This document shows, piece after piece, positions 12,760 to 24,771 of a stretch of DNA of 64,000 nt (its first letter is position 1; every line of letters starts with the position of its first letter). The notes under the pieces were generated by a model. The model worked only from the letters and a program-made list of their open reading frames with translations. It searched no databases and was not told the origin of the DNA. The position numbers were made by a program, and so were the translations under genes. The DNA is taken from contig VZRR01013401.1 of the NCBI GenBank assembly GCA_013398015.1, positions 337,548 to 401,547 on the forward strand, in the 5' to 3' direction. Source of the DNA: Oreocharis arfaki. Lineage: Eukaryota; Chordata; Aves; Passeriformes; Paramythiidae.

Positions 12760-15032
12760 TAAGCAAACACATGTAGCATGGGGAATAAACAAGGAGAGTT
12801 TATGTGCACACACATGCAGGGCTATGATCTTATTGGAATTGGGAAGATGTGGATGTGGAATCCTGTGACTAGAGTGTTAGAATGGAAGGATACAGGCTCC
12901 TTAGGAAGGACAGGCAGGGAATATGGTCAGGGGTTATCAGCTTCTTTGTCAATGAGCAGCCGGGGTGCGTGGTGATCCCCCTGAGGATTGCTGAGGAGCT
13001 GACTGAGAGTTTATGGGTCAGGATTAAAGGGAGGGAAGGAACAGCTGATATCATAGTGGAAGTCTGTTACTTGCTGCCTGACCAGAAAGCTGAGCTGATG
13101 GGACCCTCTATAGACAGATAGAAGCAGCCTCACTTTTACAAGCCCTGGTCCTCATGTGTGACTTCAACTACTCCAATTATTTGTTGGAGGTACAACACAG
13201 CAGGGCATAAGCAATTGATGTGGTTCTTGGAACGCTTGATTCTTTCGCACTTCTTTCTCCAAGTGATAGAAGAACCAGTTAGGAGAGATGCTGTGATAGA
13301 CCCTGCTCTTGCCAGCAAGGAGGCACTGATGGGGAATGTGAAGCTCAAAGCAACCTTGACTGCAGTGACTATGGAATGCTGGAGTTCAAGATTCTTAGGG
13401 CTTTGAGGAGGGTGCACAGAAAGCTTGCTAACCTGGACTTCAGAGGAGCAGAGTTTGGCCTCATCAAAGATGTGCTTGGTAGTTGGAGGGATAAAACCCT
13501 GTAGGGGAAGAGGGGCCCAAGAAATCTGGATCATATTCAACGATCATCAGGAGTGATGTATCCCAACAAAAAGGAGGTCAGACAGAAATGACAGAAGGCC
13601 TGAAGGGATGACCAAGGAGTTCCTGGACAAACTCTAACATTACAAGGAAATCTGTAGAGGGTGGAAGTGAGGACAGATAACCTGAGGATTACAGAGAAAT
13701 TATTTGAGCAGCCAGGAATAAGGTTAGGAAAGCCAAAGTCCTGATAGATTTAAACCTGGACGGTGATGTTAAGAGCAAAAAGAAAACCTTTAGGTACATT
13801 GGTGATAAAAGGAAGCCTAGAGGAGAAGGGGGTCTTTTCTGGAAGGAAGGAAAGAAAATACGTGGTTACCCAGGACATAAAGAAAGCTGAGGTACTCAGT
13901 GTTTTTTTGCTAAACTCTTCAAGTACTTCAGACACACCAGGTGAGCTGCAAAAAGCAAAGGCAGGAGCTGGAAGAATGAAAAACTGCCTGCTGTAGGAGA
14001 AGATCCATCTAAGAAACCTGAAGGTGTACATTTCCATGGGACTTGATGAGATGTATTCATGGGTCCTGAGGGAGCTGGCAGAGGAAGCTGTTAGGTCACC
14101 ATCATATTTGAGAAGCTGTGACAGTCCAGTGAAGTTCTCATTTACTAAAAAAGAGGAAACATAACCAGACTGGTGCTGTTTAACAACTTTGTCAGTGACA
14201 TGAATAGTGGGATTAAAAGCATGCTCAGCAAGTTCACTGATGAGACCAAGCTGCATGGTGATGTCAACAGCTGGAGGGAAGAGGTGTTATCGGAGGGGCC
14301 TTGATAGGCTGGAGAGGTGGGGCTGTGTGAGTCTCATGAAGTTCAACAAGGCCAAGTGCAAAGTCCTTCACATGGGTCGTGGCAATCCCAATCACAAATC
14401 AGGCTGGATGGAGAATGAACTGAGAACAGCCTTGAAGGGAAGGACTTGGCATGTTGGTAGGCAAGAAGCTGAATGTGAACCAATAGTGTGTACTTGCAGA
14501 ACACCCAGAAAGCCGACTATATTCTGGGCTACATCAAAAGGAGCATAAGCAGCAGGTCAAGAGAGGTGATTCTGTCCTTTTAAACTGCTTTCGTGAGATC
14601 CCACCTGGAGTACTGCTTCCAGCTCTGGGGTCCCCAGCACAGGAAAGAAATGGACCTGCTGGAGTGAGTCCAGAGGAGGGTTGTGAAGATGATTAGAGGG
14701 ATATAGTACCTCTCCTATGAGGAAAGGCTGAGAGAGATGTGGTTGTTCAGCCTGGAGAAGAGAAGACTCTGGGGTCACCTTATAGAACCTTCCAGTACCT
14801 GAAGGGGGCCTACAAGAAAGCTGGAGAGGGACTATTTAAAAGGGCCTATAGTGGACAAGGAGGAACAGCTTTAAATTGAAAGAAGGTTGATTTAGATTAG
14901 ATATTAGAAAGAAATTCTTCACTCTGAGGGTGGTCAGACAGTTGGCACAAGTTGCCCAGAGAAGCTCTGGGTGCCCAAACCTTGAAAGTGTTAAACGCTA
15001 GGTTGGACAGGGCTATGAGCAACCTGGTCTAG
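12760..15032 (+). pseudogene. CR1 ORF2 relic (endonuclease + reverse transcriptase)
   Basis: The intact protein would nick target DNA (APE-type endonuclease) and copy CR1 RNA (reverse transcriptase). Recognisable pieces are MGNKQGEF (12778, start of EN), EGYRLLRKDRQG and SLWVRIKG (12885-13030), ICWRYNTAGHKQ and FLQVIEEPVRRDAVID (13179-13310), and RRVHRKLANLDF (about 13408). Further on come VLRELAEEAV (about 14066), LFNNFVSDMNSGIK (about 14180) and LSKFTDETKLHG (about 14223). LMKFNKAKCKVLHMGRGNP (about 14333) and the C-terminal HLEYC/LWGPQHR-type segment (14600-14660) complete the set. The RT catalytic box, normally F/YADD, reads FTDE. Sequence jumps from RT N-terminal residues to just before this box near 14160, so RT motifs in between are deleted. 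Frameshifts and stops are frequent; the last recognisable codons end at TAG 15030-15032. Confidence 0.9.
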
Positions 15033-18000
15033 TGTAAGATGTCCCTGCTCATGGCAGGGGGGTTGGAACTAGATAATAGTCAAAAGTGTCTTCCAAACCA
15101 AACCATTATATAATTACATAGTCCCCAAAACAAACTCTTAGTATATCTACAATTGACCTTCTACCTTGTGTGCTAATAAATTCCTTGCATGACCTGATGT
15201 CATCACAATTTTTTTACATGATTTCAAAATATCTCTGATAGCTTTAATATTTCAGAATTCTTCAACAGGCTATTGATTCCTCTATAAAAATTAATTATTA
15301 TTGTAATTATAATAAACAAGCAGCTATATTTGTTATTTTGTCAATAAAATTCAATAGACTTTGATTTAATTTTGAAATTGCAATTAACTTTTTATAATTG
15401 GCACATACTGTAAGTTTCAGTCCAACATAATTTGATAGAACATTATTTCATTAGATTTTTAATTAAAGTGCGCTGGTGTAACCTCAAGGAGACTCTTTAC
15501 CAAATATCTCTCTTCTGGGACAGAGAGTGATAGAGCTGAGCAGTCAAAAGTTTTTGATATGTTTTCAGCATTGTGGTTTTGGTACTCATATCAAAGGAAT
15601 TGTGCTCCTACTTGGGCTGGACTGATGGATTTTTAATTTTTTTTTTTTTTTAAGGTAAAAGGGATCCTTTGTTTGTCAAAATTGGATGGCTAGTATCTTT
15701 CTCTAAGCAAAATAAATGAGAAAAAGTCATGCTAAATAACCTATTGAACTCTGCTGGATTGCTAAAGAAAGTAATCTGTGGATTGGTCTGTTGAGAGTAC
15801 CTGCCAAATGGAAGTGGCAGGATGAGGTACAGTATATTCCTACTCAGAAAAGAGAGTAATCATCTCTTCTATTTTCCTTCAATTTCTTTAGATGGATTTT
15901 TGCAGAATGCCTATCACCACAATATTTTAACAATGGAAAATCAAGCTGACTTCCTGCTGCAGCCCAGTCAGTCTCTGCTCTGCATAGTTCTGAGCTGTGT
16001 CCTGATAAGGAAACAAGAATCCTCTGTGAAATTCATACAGGGAGCTAAGAAGATGTATGAATGGTTATTCTCTCTCTAAGCGTGTTTCAGGCCTGCAACT
16101 GGTGTGTCTTCCTCATTTCAGAAATCTGTTTGTGGTGTTCTTTTCTCCCTGGAAGCAGAAATAGTGTTGCAATGTTGGAAATAGGTGACACACCCGAGGG
16201 CCAACTGAGGTTGTCAGCTGTTCCTGTGGAACATTCTGATAAATTCAAACTTATTCATTATAAAGAGAGGGAGAAAGGAGACAAACTTGGTTCTCTGAGA
16301 GGCAATAGGAATCTTTATGGGTCTTTTTGATCTGAAAAAACAAATATTATAATATTTCTATGGACACCAGAAAATAATGCAGAAGTAGAAATGCATATGG
16401 TAGTATCTGTCCTTCAGATTCCAGCCTAAAAGTCACCATCAAGAATTAAGAATCCTGTGTCCCTGCACAGTCTCTGGAGACGCTAAATGTATGTTTACAC
16501 TAATTGTGCTTGGTGTTTGCTTCCTCAAAAGCATGAGTTTTGAGCTTCATCTTCTGGGGTTTTATCTTATTTATTTTTTTTTTTAGCTATCTAAATCTTC
16601 TTATTTTAAGTGAAAGAGAAATATCTCATGCTAAAATAATTACAAACTTCTAGAAACTGAATATATACCTTGAAAAGAGAAAATGTCTTCAAGATCATAA
16701 ATTAACTACTGATTTTTTTTCACTTCACCAAAATACACCACCTACATTATAAATGTTCTTGCTACAGGTGTGCAGCAGATGAAAACAAGCTGATTATAGA
16801 GTGTGCCACTTCTGTTTTTCTAATTCATCCAGCCAGTGCTGCTTATCTTGCATATTTATTGGAAAATTATGCAGGTTTCTACTGACAGATTAGCTACAGA
16901 AACATTTAGGGGCAAAATGTATGTCCAATTACCCTTCTTCAGTCTTTGGAATTCGCTGGTTTAGCTGTATTGATGAAACAGTGAACAGAATCTGGTCCAG
17001 TCTCATTATATTTGGTGTAAGCGAGGCAAAATTATGAAAAATTTACACTTAAATTTTTATTCACATTCACCTTCTGTTTCAGTTTGTGTCTAAATTTTTA
17101 GCTAAGAAGTTACAGCAGGGAGGTAAAATTCTCTCCCCATTGAAGAAAATGGCAAACAGCACATTGAATAAAACAGGGCAGAGGTTACATCTCAACATTC
17201 AACTGTGCTGCTGAACTAATAGCTCTACTTTATTAAGAGGAACAAGAAACAAGTTTTGTAAGCCAGGGATCCAATCAAAAAATTTCCAGTATTGGCTGTC
17301 ATAAATCAGAGCACAAATTGGGATGTTTAGACACCTAAAATTGTTTACCATATGAAAGGTCAGCACATCTCAAATGATTGGTTAAATGCTTTATTGTATT
17401 TCTCAGAACCATTTCATTAAGCCTAAGACCTTTTATTTCTGTATAGTTTAATTGGGACTGCACTAATCAAGCTAAGATAACCAGATCAAAAATAAAATAG
17501 AAATTAAAAAAAAAAAGGATTAAGAAGGGTCTGAGACCATTTTCTCTTCCCCTTAAGGGCTTTGTGAGAGAATGGGATAATTTGCCTATCTTTCTGCATT
17601 TTCAAATCAGTGGTGATGGAATGAAGTGTAGATTGATGATCATGTCTTTGAGCAGAACACTTTACATTTAATTCTTTCATCAGTTTGTTCTAGCTAATTA
17701 TGTGTGAGGAGTTTTAGCTTTTGCTTTCAAAGACTTGTCAATGTGTGGGATGACAGTACTGAGGAACAGAAAAGTTCTTTTTAATTGCTCCCAGCATTGA
17801 ACACTCCTTTGGGCATAGCTGGGATCCATGATAATCTGATTCTCATTGCGCATGACCATGCACTCACAGGGAGCTGAAAGATCACAGTCAAGCTTACAGG
17901 CTGGTTTGCATATTTGCACAAGCTTTCAAGATAATGGTTTTGTTTTAAAAACCAAGGTAATAATAAATTGCTGGAAATTTCAATGCTTTCGTCATCAGCG

Positions 18001-18239
18001 ATTTTGCTCATGATCATTGGCGGCAGCAAAGCATAGAGTTCTTTCTGGAAAATTCTCTTCAGGGGACTTTTCCTAATTTGCTGTGTCTGCAAATTTTCCT
18101 TTCTGTAAGATGCTTTTGGGAATAGGCAGTAAAGGTAAACAGTAAGTGAATCACACCACTGACAAAGCCTTATATTGGCCTTCTGTTTTCTGGTAATGCA
18201 CTTTAATACAGGTCCCTCAGGTTTAGAAGCAAGGATGAA

Positions 18240-18322
18240 GTATACTACTACTGATAATAATTATTAATAATAGTAGATAAAATTAGTATAATTGTTGTTG
18301 TTATTATTATTTTTATTACATG
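18240..18322. repeat. (ATT/GTT)-rich simple repeat
   Basis: Imperfect trinucleotide sequence of the TAA, TAG, GTT and ATT type across about 80 bp. Confidence 0.75.
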
Positions 18323-19819
18323 TGGTTTAAAGTTGTTTTGTGCTGGTGTTGCGTGTAGTTCACTTCATTTATCATATGCTGTGAAAAAAATTGGTAACTC
18401 AGCCCATTATGACCTTTGAGACATTAGATTAACAACAGAGTTCTTCTGATGTGTTATATGTACAGCAGATGTGTGATTCAATGTGGTGAATTCCGGAGAA
18501 GGCTAAAGCTGCCATACAGTTAAGCTGCACAGAGAAGACTTCACTTATTACCATTATATGAAACTTCAAAACCTCCAAAATATGTGCAAGTGTCCATTCA
18601 TTTGTCTGCAAAGCATTCCTGATATATAAGCATCCATTCTCTGTCTAAAGAGTATTTCATTCTACTGCGACAGAGTAAGTGGATAAAACAAGTGGGACAA
18701 CAATATTTGAAAGAACCTGAAGTCTGGTAGGCAAGGCAGTCTCCTGAAAGACAGTAAATGCAGATTTCATCTCCTTTGAACACAAAAAGGTTTGTTCTTA
18801 CCAGCCAGGTATAGAATGAAAAAAGTCCGAGGCCACAGCACCACTCTGTATGTTTCATCTTGTTTAGAGCCCTACTGGTAGCTTCAAAAGCAGTGGACAA
18901 ATTAGTGATCAGACGATTCCCCATGGGGGTAGCTTTTAGAAATTTGTTTATGAAGAACACAGAAAGTCTGAATTATTTAGTCAGCAGGAGATACCAAGGA
19001 AGGACTTTAGATGGACTACAGATGCTGAAAAGACCCTACTAATGATTTTAATGATGTAAATCATGCACGGAAGAAGAGGAAGAAATAATCAGGTCATAAG
19101 GATATCTCATATAACCCCTCTTCAGCATCTTCCTTCAAGTCAGCACTTCTGATAAAAGCCTTTCAACTGTTTATGGGAACTTCTGAGTCTGACTTGTTCT
19201 AACCCGGAGCATCTTGATGATATGCTCCTGCAAACTATTATTCTGTTATGCTGCAAAGTATTAACTGTGTTCTGAACAGGCTGAGATAATCTTATCTAAG
19301 TCTATACCATTGCTTCTTCCCAAATCTTAACAAATCTAAAAGGATATTTGATTCTTCCATACAAATCTATTTAATGAAAACATCATTTTTAAAGTTCTTT
19401 ATACAGACTACTTTATGTAAGTACAATATTTGCAGCAAGACAGTATCAGGGAAGGAAGGAGACTAAAGAAAATAGTTGAGAAATAAATTATCAAATATCA
19501 AAAAGCTCTTTCAAAGAGAGGTTTTTCCACTTCAATCTCAAGCTAAAAAGACTCTGACTCCCTCTTGTATGTTTGGTATAGGATAGGTTCTCACAGCAGT
19601 TTGGAGAGCTGAGATGTAAAACAAATTCAAATGCTTTTTGCCCAAGAGCTGGTGTTAAAGGTTATTTAAGCTTTCTTTCATTTGCTCCCCTGGGACTTTG
19701 CTTTCAGTTTCTTTAGTCGGTATTTGTGTCATTTTAATTGCAAGGCAAATACTGCTGTTGTAGTACATGTAACTCAATGGGAAACTCTGCAATCTGAAAA
19801 TACAACCCTGTGGTTTATT

Positions 19820-20110
19820 GACACTGGTGTCTCTGGGCACTGTGGGGATCGACGGCTCCCTGGTGCTGGGTGCCAGCAGTGCCGGGGCCTCCTCTGGGTG
19901 GGTGATGGCAGAGCCTGGCAGACTGGGCCCATCTCTTTGCCCCAGACAGCAGGGAAACCCAGGTATCCCAGGGCATCCCATGCCCAACTCAGGCTGTGGG
20001 AAAGCCTCTGTGGCAGACCCTTGTCAAGGAGTAGCTGCTGGAGCTGTGGGCCAGGGGTGCCCTGTCCTTGAGCCCTGACAGCCAAACCCCTGAAGGGGAT
20101 TTCCCTTTGC
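19820..20110. other. GC-rich patch of unknown identity
   Basis: A sharply GC-richer segment in AT-rich surroundings. Several frames are open at once on both strands (129 and 86 codons forward, 112 and 110 codons reverse), which is expected when GC content removes stop codons. No frame has a recognisable domain. It could be an unrecognised interspersed repeat, a retrocopy fragment or a small CpG-poor island; CpG dinucleotides are few. I do not call a gene. Confidence 0.5.
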
Positions 20111-23100
20111 AAGACATGAAGGTGTCCTTGTGGGTTGACATAATGGGATGCTTTAAATTACCTATGTAGACACGATGACTGGAGAAACAAAAACCCCCGA
20201 TATTCTGAAAATGAAATGTTAAATATGACAGCATCATCTTGCCTTGGTTTTTGGATGGTTGGTTTTGTTACGTTTAAATGAAATTTTTACCTACAAGATA
20301 CAGATGCAATCCCCTGCTGTTTTCCACTGCATTCAGTGTTATTAAATTATGGATTGTTTTGCACCCTGATTGATAGTCCTCTGGTCAGTGTATCCTTCTT
20401 ACATTAATTTCACAGTAAAAACTCCGTGTACAGGGCTTTTGTTGTTTTACTGATCCATTAATCACCTCCCTAGATTTCTTTTGATTTCTTTTGGCACAGT
20501 GAAGCTTCCATCACTGTCAGTTTTTATCCTGTTAGATAAAAAACTGCTTGGAAATTTGCAGTTATCACAGCTCTCGTCTTGACAGGAGGGTGGAGTAAGT
20601 GACCTACCAAGTCTCCTGGTGTTCCACCTTCACAGAATGCTCTGGTTCTGAAGGCAAAGAAAGGAGATACACAGAGTTACCCATTCTCCCTGGCACTTCG
20701 TGTCCATATAGTGATAGAGGAAGGTAACAAGATATAAGTTTGGTAAATTCCTCAGCTCATATTCCTATGTACAGGAATATATATTTATTTGTGTTTCTTT
20801 ATTCTGACTTACAACCTACATAAGGAAAACCAAATTAGCCACATATTGAATGGAGAAACTATCAGTTGAAGTCAGTGAAGTAGATAAGAGTTTACACCAG
20901 CTGGGAATGTGCCTCAGCATGTTTCAACGTTTGACAGAAAAAGCAGCAGTTAGAACTGCAAGTGTTTTTATATGCTGATATGCTTACCCTCTCAGATATT
21001 TACATTTTGGGCAAGTAAACTAATTGCCTTGAAAAGAGCTCTCTCAAAACACACACAGCAGGTGCTTCTTCAACTTAGTTTACATTAATTGTTTTCTTTG
21101 CTGCTTCAAGAGTCAGCAACACGCAATATTTTACAATTAACCTGTCTTGTCGCAATGGGTACTAAGTGAATCTTATTTATGCAGGATGCCAGTGACTGCT
21201 GATGTATAAGGGTTTGGGGCTAAGAAAATAAGCTAGGGCAGACCTGGGTGTCTAATTCTGTTCCCATGCTGAAAAACACATTGACTGGGCAGACAAAGCT
21301 AGAGGTTTGTGGATCAGTTTCCTCCCAATTGAGAAAACGAAAAAGACCAGGTTCAGTGGAAAAGATGAGACAGCTGTTGATTCAATTGCAGTCAGTCTAT
21401 TTAGATGTACATATGAAGTTAGCATGCAGGTGCAATTAAACTAGCAGTAATGGAGTTTGCCAACAGAATGGGGCTTGCAGATACCTGTTCGAGATGATAG
21501 TTGCAAACTGATTGCTAATTTGTAATTTGCATAATGCCAAGAAATGTGTCTAGTTGTTTTGTCATTGACTTTCTGGTTTGTATCTGTTTTTCCGTGATGG
21601 TGGTGAGGTGCTGGAAATTTGAATCCTGCTATACTCACTGGCTAAACATTATGATGGAGCATGACTCAATATGTGGGTATCCACACCTGTGACTGGGCTT
21701 TACGCATTCATCCTGTTTCTACATCCTCCTTCACCAAAAATAAAAAGCAATCAACAAAGACAAATGACAACTAAAACAGCAGAGGCAAACTAATCATATG
21801 AAGTGACGTTTTATTTCTAAATATATAAAAATGAAAAAAGGCATTTGTTATTTTAGGTCCTTGAGAGATCATCCAATACAATCAATCTATTTCGAGAATG
21901 TATTTAGCCATGTGCTTTCCTTACATGCGTGTTTCTCTTTACTGTCTCACTTAGATATAGCCATACATTTGAAATGCAAGTATGTCTGATTTACTGGAAG
22001 CAGATATGCTTTTTAATAGATGTCTTGGTCTTAAAATAATGTTGTTGGGTTTGGTTTGTTTGTTTTTTTTTTAATTTCTCAAAGTATTGACTGATAAAGT
22101 CCCTGCTTCAGGGTATCCAAAGGTGTGTGTAGTGAAGTTTATGACTGTTTTTAACTGAGCACTTCAATTATGACTATTATTCCTTCTAGTGGGAAAGTAA
22201 CCATCTATTATTTCATAAAGAAAAACACTCATTCTCTACCGAATCTTCCCTGTTAATGTAAAGATTTTTACTGGGGTTGTAGGAGGTGTAGAGAGCAGTA
22301 GAGAGTCAGTGGCCTAAGAGGTGGCCTAAGAGTTGGTGGCCTTTTTTTCCCTAGGAAAAATCCCAGAGTAGGCACTCTGCATTCTTTGTGATGGTTGGTG
22401 TTTTCAGTTTTCCAACACACATAGAATTCCTCAAGAAAGAGAAGGTAAAGAAATATCCCAGTATTGAAGAGAACTTATTTTAACATAAAGTTTATAAGCC
22501 AGTTCTGATCTCCTCTTCCATAGTTTTTAAACTCTTTAAAAAATATGTTTAAAGCTTTTTTTTTTTTTAACAAAACAAAGGTGTGTATAAACAATCAGTC
22601 TATTTGCACAGTGTTAAACATTGAATAAAAAGTGATCTTATCTAAAAACTATGTGCCTAGCTCTTTTCCCTACTAATCTTGTGCAAAAGAATTTGCCCAT
22701 GTATTGGAAATGGCAGTAGACCAATGCCATGTGCTCTTGGAAATGTTATTTCAGATGTTTCATCAAAATTTCAGCTTAGGTTTCATCAGCATTCTGAAGT
22801 TTTTCTTAATTCCTCGGCTGTCAGAGATAATACTCAAATATACAACTAAATGAAAAGTTTTTGTTAATACTTATATATTACTGACATTATGTAATACTAT
22901 GTCTTTGTTTGTACAACAGTTTGTATTTGAGTCTTATAGATGTATCAACTACAAGAGAATGGAGTGATCCTTCAAGACGTTGTCATGAGAAATTAAAGGA
23001 ACCTTTGTATGGCTGAGAACCACAGCCTGCTCTGAGAGGGTATTTATTTCCGGAGCATGTCTCTTCATGGTTGTTTATGCCCTGTTGATGCTGAAAACAT

Positions 23101-24193
23101 AAGACATGAAATGAACTACCAAAGGAACAGTAGATTAACGACATGTTTTGAGAGTTCTTACTCAATGTAAGAAAAGTGTAAGAAGAATCAGACACAAAAT
23201 AGTGAAAATCACTTTATGTTTGAAGAAGACAGTGCTCAAGATGACTTTAACCATATGGGAAGAGAAAGAATAAAAATGTCTTCACTCTTTTTGTTCCTTC
23301 TTATTTATCTTGCAGGTCCAAAAGTTTGCAGCAATAGATGTTATTTTAAAGTTTTTGGGAAGAGACATGGGGAGACACAACCGGATTATTAATTTGGTAT
23401 TAGGAAGCTGAAAAAGGCAGGTGAGCTAGCTGATGATTATGGATGATTGTGTTTCAAAACAACATAAGGAAAATAAGTAAAAAGGGAATTTCTCTCCCTT
23501 TGTTTTTCTGTTGGCCTGACGGTAAGCCTCATGTGAAGAGAAGTTTGTTCCTGTGCTGTCAACCAGACATAAACAAACAGTTAATACATAGTTACAAGGC
23601 GGGAAGGAAGACAGGAAGGCAGAAGGAAGGAAAGAAATGCAAGTGGACCTCTGGTACTCTGCCAGAACCGGAGGGATATTGACAAACTTGGAAAGAGTCA
23701 TAGAGTAGCATTAAAGTGGTTAAGGGCCTGGAAAACACAATACATGAGGAAAGAGAAAGAGATGTGACCTTTTTTCATCCTAGAGATGAGAAGGATGTGG
23801 GGGATCTAGTTGCTGGTTTAAACTTTGTAATGGTGAGTTATAAAAAAGGCTCTTCCCAGAGTTAAAAGCCATAGCCAAGAGGCTATAGTCATAAGTCGTG
23901 AAAAAGGAAAATCCATTTAGGAAATCCATCCATTTACCCATATGCTGAAATAGTGTTCATTATGAGAATGGTAAACACTACATCAAGTTTGTAAAACAGT
24001 CTCTGAAAACTCTTGTCTGTGAAGGTTTTACAAACTCTCCTGGATAAAGCCTTCTTTTAGGAAGGGGTTAAACCAGCCAATCTCCACAGAGATATTTTCA
24101 AACAAAATTATACTGTGATTCTACCATTTTCTGTGTTCTGGAGCCTGTTGGAACTTGGTTGACTTTTCAATGTTAAAAGATTTTTTTTATAGT

Positions 24194-24771
24194 TTTACTG
24201 GTTTTGGCTGTCATGGGGTTAATTTTCTTGACAGAAGATCATAGGATACAGTTTGGCATTTGTGACCAAAACAGTGATAATAAGACAGGAACGGTTTTGT
24301 TATTGCTGAACAGTGCTTACTCAGTGTCAAGACCTTTTCTGGCAGTGATTAGGCTGGGGAGTGCACAAGAATTTGAGAGGAGGCACATCTGGGACAGCGG
24401 ACCCTAACAGCCCCAAGGGACATTCCAGACCATAAGGCACCATGTGCAGCAATAAGACCTGGGAACAAGAAGTAGGAAGGGTGGACTTTTGGAGTTAGGA
24501 CATTTGTCTTCCCAAGCAACCATTACTCCATGCTGAAGCCCTTTTTCCCTGAGATGGCTGAAGACCCGCCTGATGATGGGAAGCCGTGGATGACTTCCTT
24601 GTTTTGCTTTGCTTGCATGCACAGCATTTGCCTTCCCCATGAAACTGTCTTTATCTCAACCCACCAGTTTTCTCACTTTTACCCTTCTGATTCTCTCCCC
24701 CTTCCCACAGAGGGTGGGGGAAGTGAGCAAGTGGCTGTGTGAGGCTCAGCTGCCTACCGGGTTAGCCCACA
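24194..24771 (+). mobile_element. Solo LTR of an avian endogenous retrovirus
   Basis: The start reads tttactggttttggctgtc followed by gttaattttctt. The end has the run 'atctcaacccaccagtttt', 'ctcacttttacccttctga', 'ttctctccccctt', a G-rich stretch, 'gtgagcaagtggctgtgtg' and a terminal gttagcccaca. This is the layout of a widespread bird ERV LTR, which I place as class III (ERV-L-like) from memory. No gag, pol or env sequence adjoins either end, so it is a solo LTR left by LTR-LTR recombination. The usual polyadenylation signal before 'ctgttcttatctcaaccca' (ATTAAA in the form I know) reads ATGAAA here (about 24639-24644). I could not define a convincing target-site duplication. Confidence 0.8.

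Larger units (their letters stand above)
12283..15113 (+). mobile_element. Long, decayed CR1 LINE retrotransposon
   Basis: This is a CR1 non-LTR retrotransposon, the dominant LINE family of birds. In order it shows the ORF1 tail (12343-12517), an inter-ORF spacer, ORF2 endonuclease (about 12760-13420), the linker (13420-13900), a remnant of reverse transcriptase (about 14025-14270), the C-terminal region (14300-15032), and a 3' end with the typical 'ctcatggcaggggggttggaactagataa' layout (about 15049-15085). It ends in a degenerate ATTATATAATT-like tail. Multiple frameshifts and stops break both ORFs. A junction near 14155-14165 removes most of the RT palm, so this copy cannot move. Most CR1 copies are 5'-truncated to a few hundred bases; one retaining ORF1 sequence is less common. 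The 168-codon minus-strand open frame at 13750-14256 is a shadow of this element. Confidence 0.92.
15114..24193. other. Non-coding stretch
   Basis: AT-rich with poly-T and poly-A patches (15637, 17503, 22553). Items listed separately are an ATT/GTT-rich simple repeat at 18240, Cys-rich open frames at 18429-18960 and a GC-rich patch at 19820. An AGGAA-rich run lies at 23598-23634, and a 12-bp direct duplication of 'gtggcctaagag' lies at about 22308-22332. I recognise no gene, RNA gene or transposon. Confidence 0.6.

Noticed and set aside
13750..14256. 168-codon minus-strand open frame, the longest in the window
   Set aside because: It lies antisense to the CR1 ORF2 relic; its openness follows from the codon composition of the sense strand.
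23598..23640. GGAA/AGGA-rich run as an ETS-type enhancer microsatellite
   Set aside because: Too short and irregular to claim; better described as low-complexity purine sequence.
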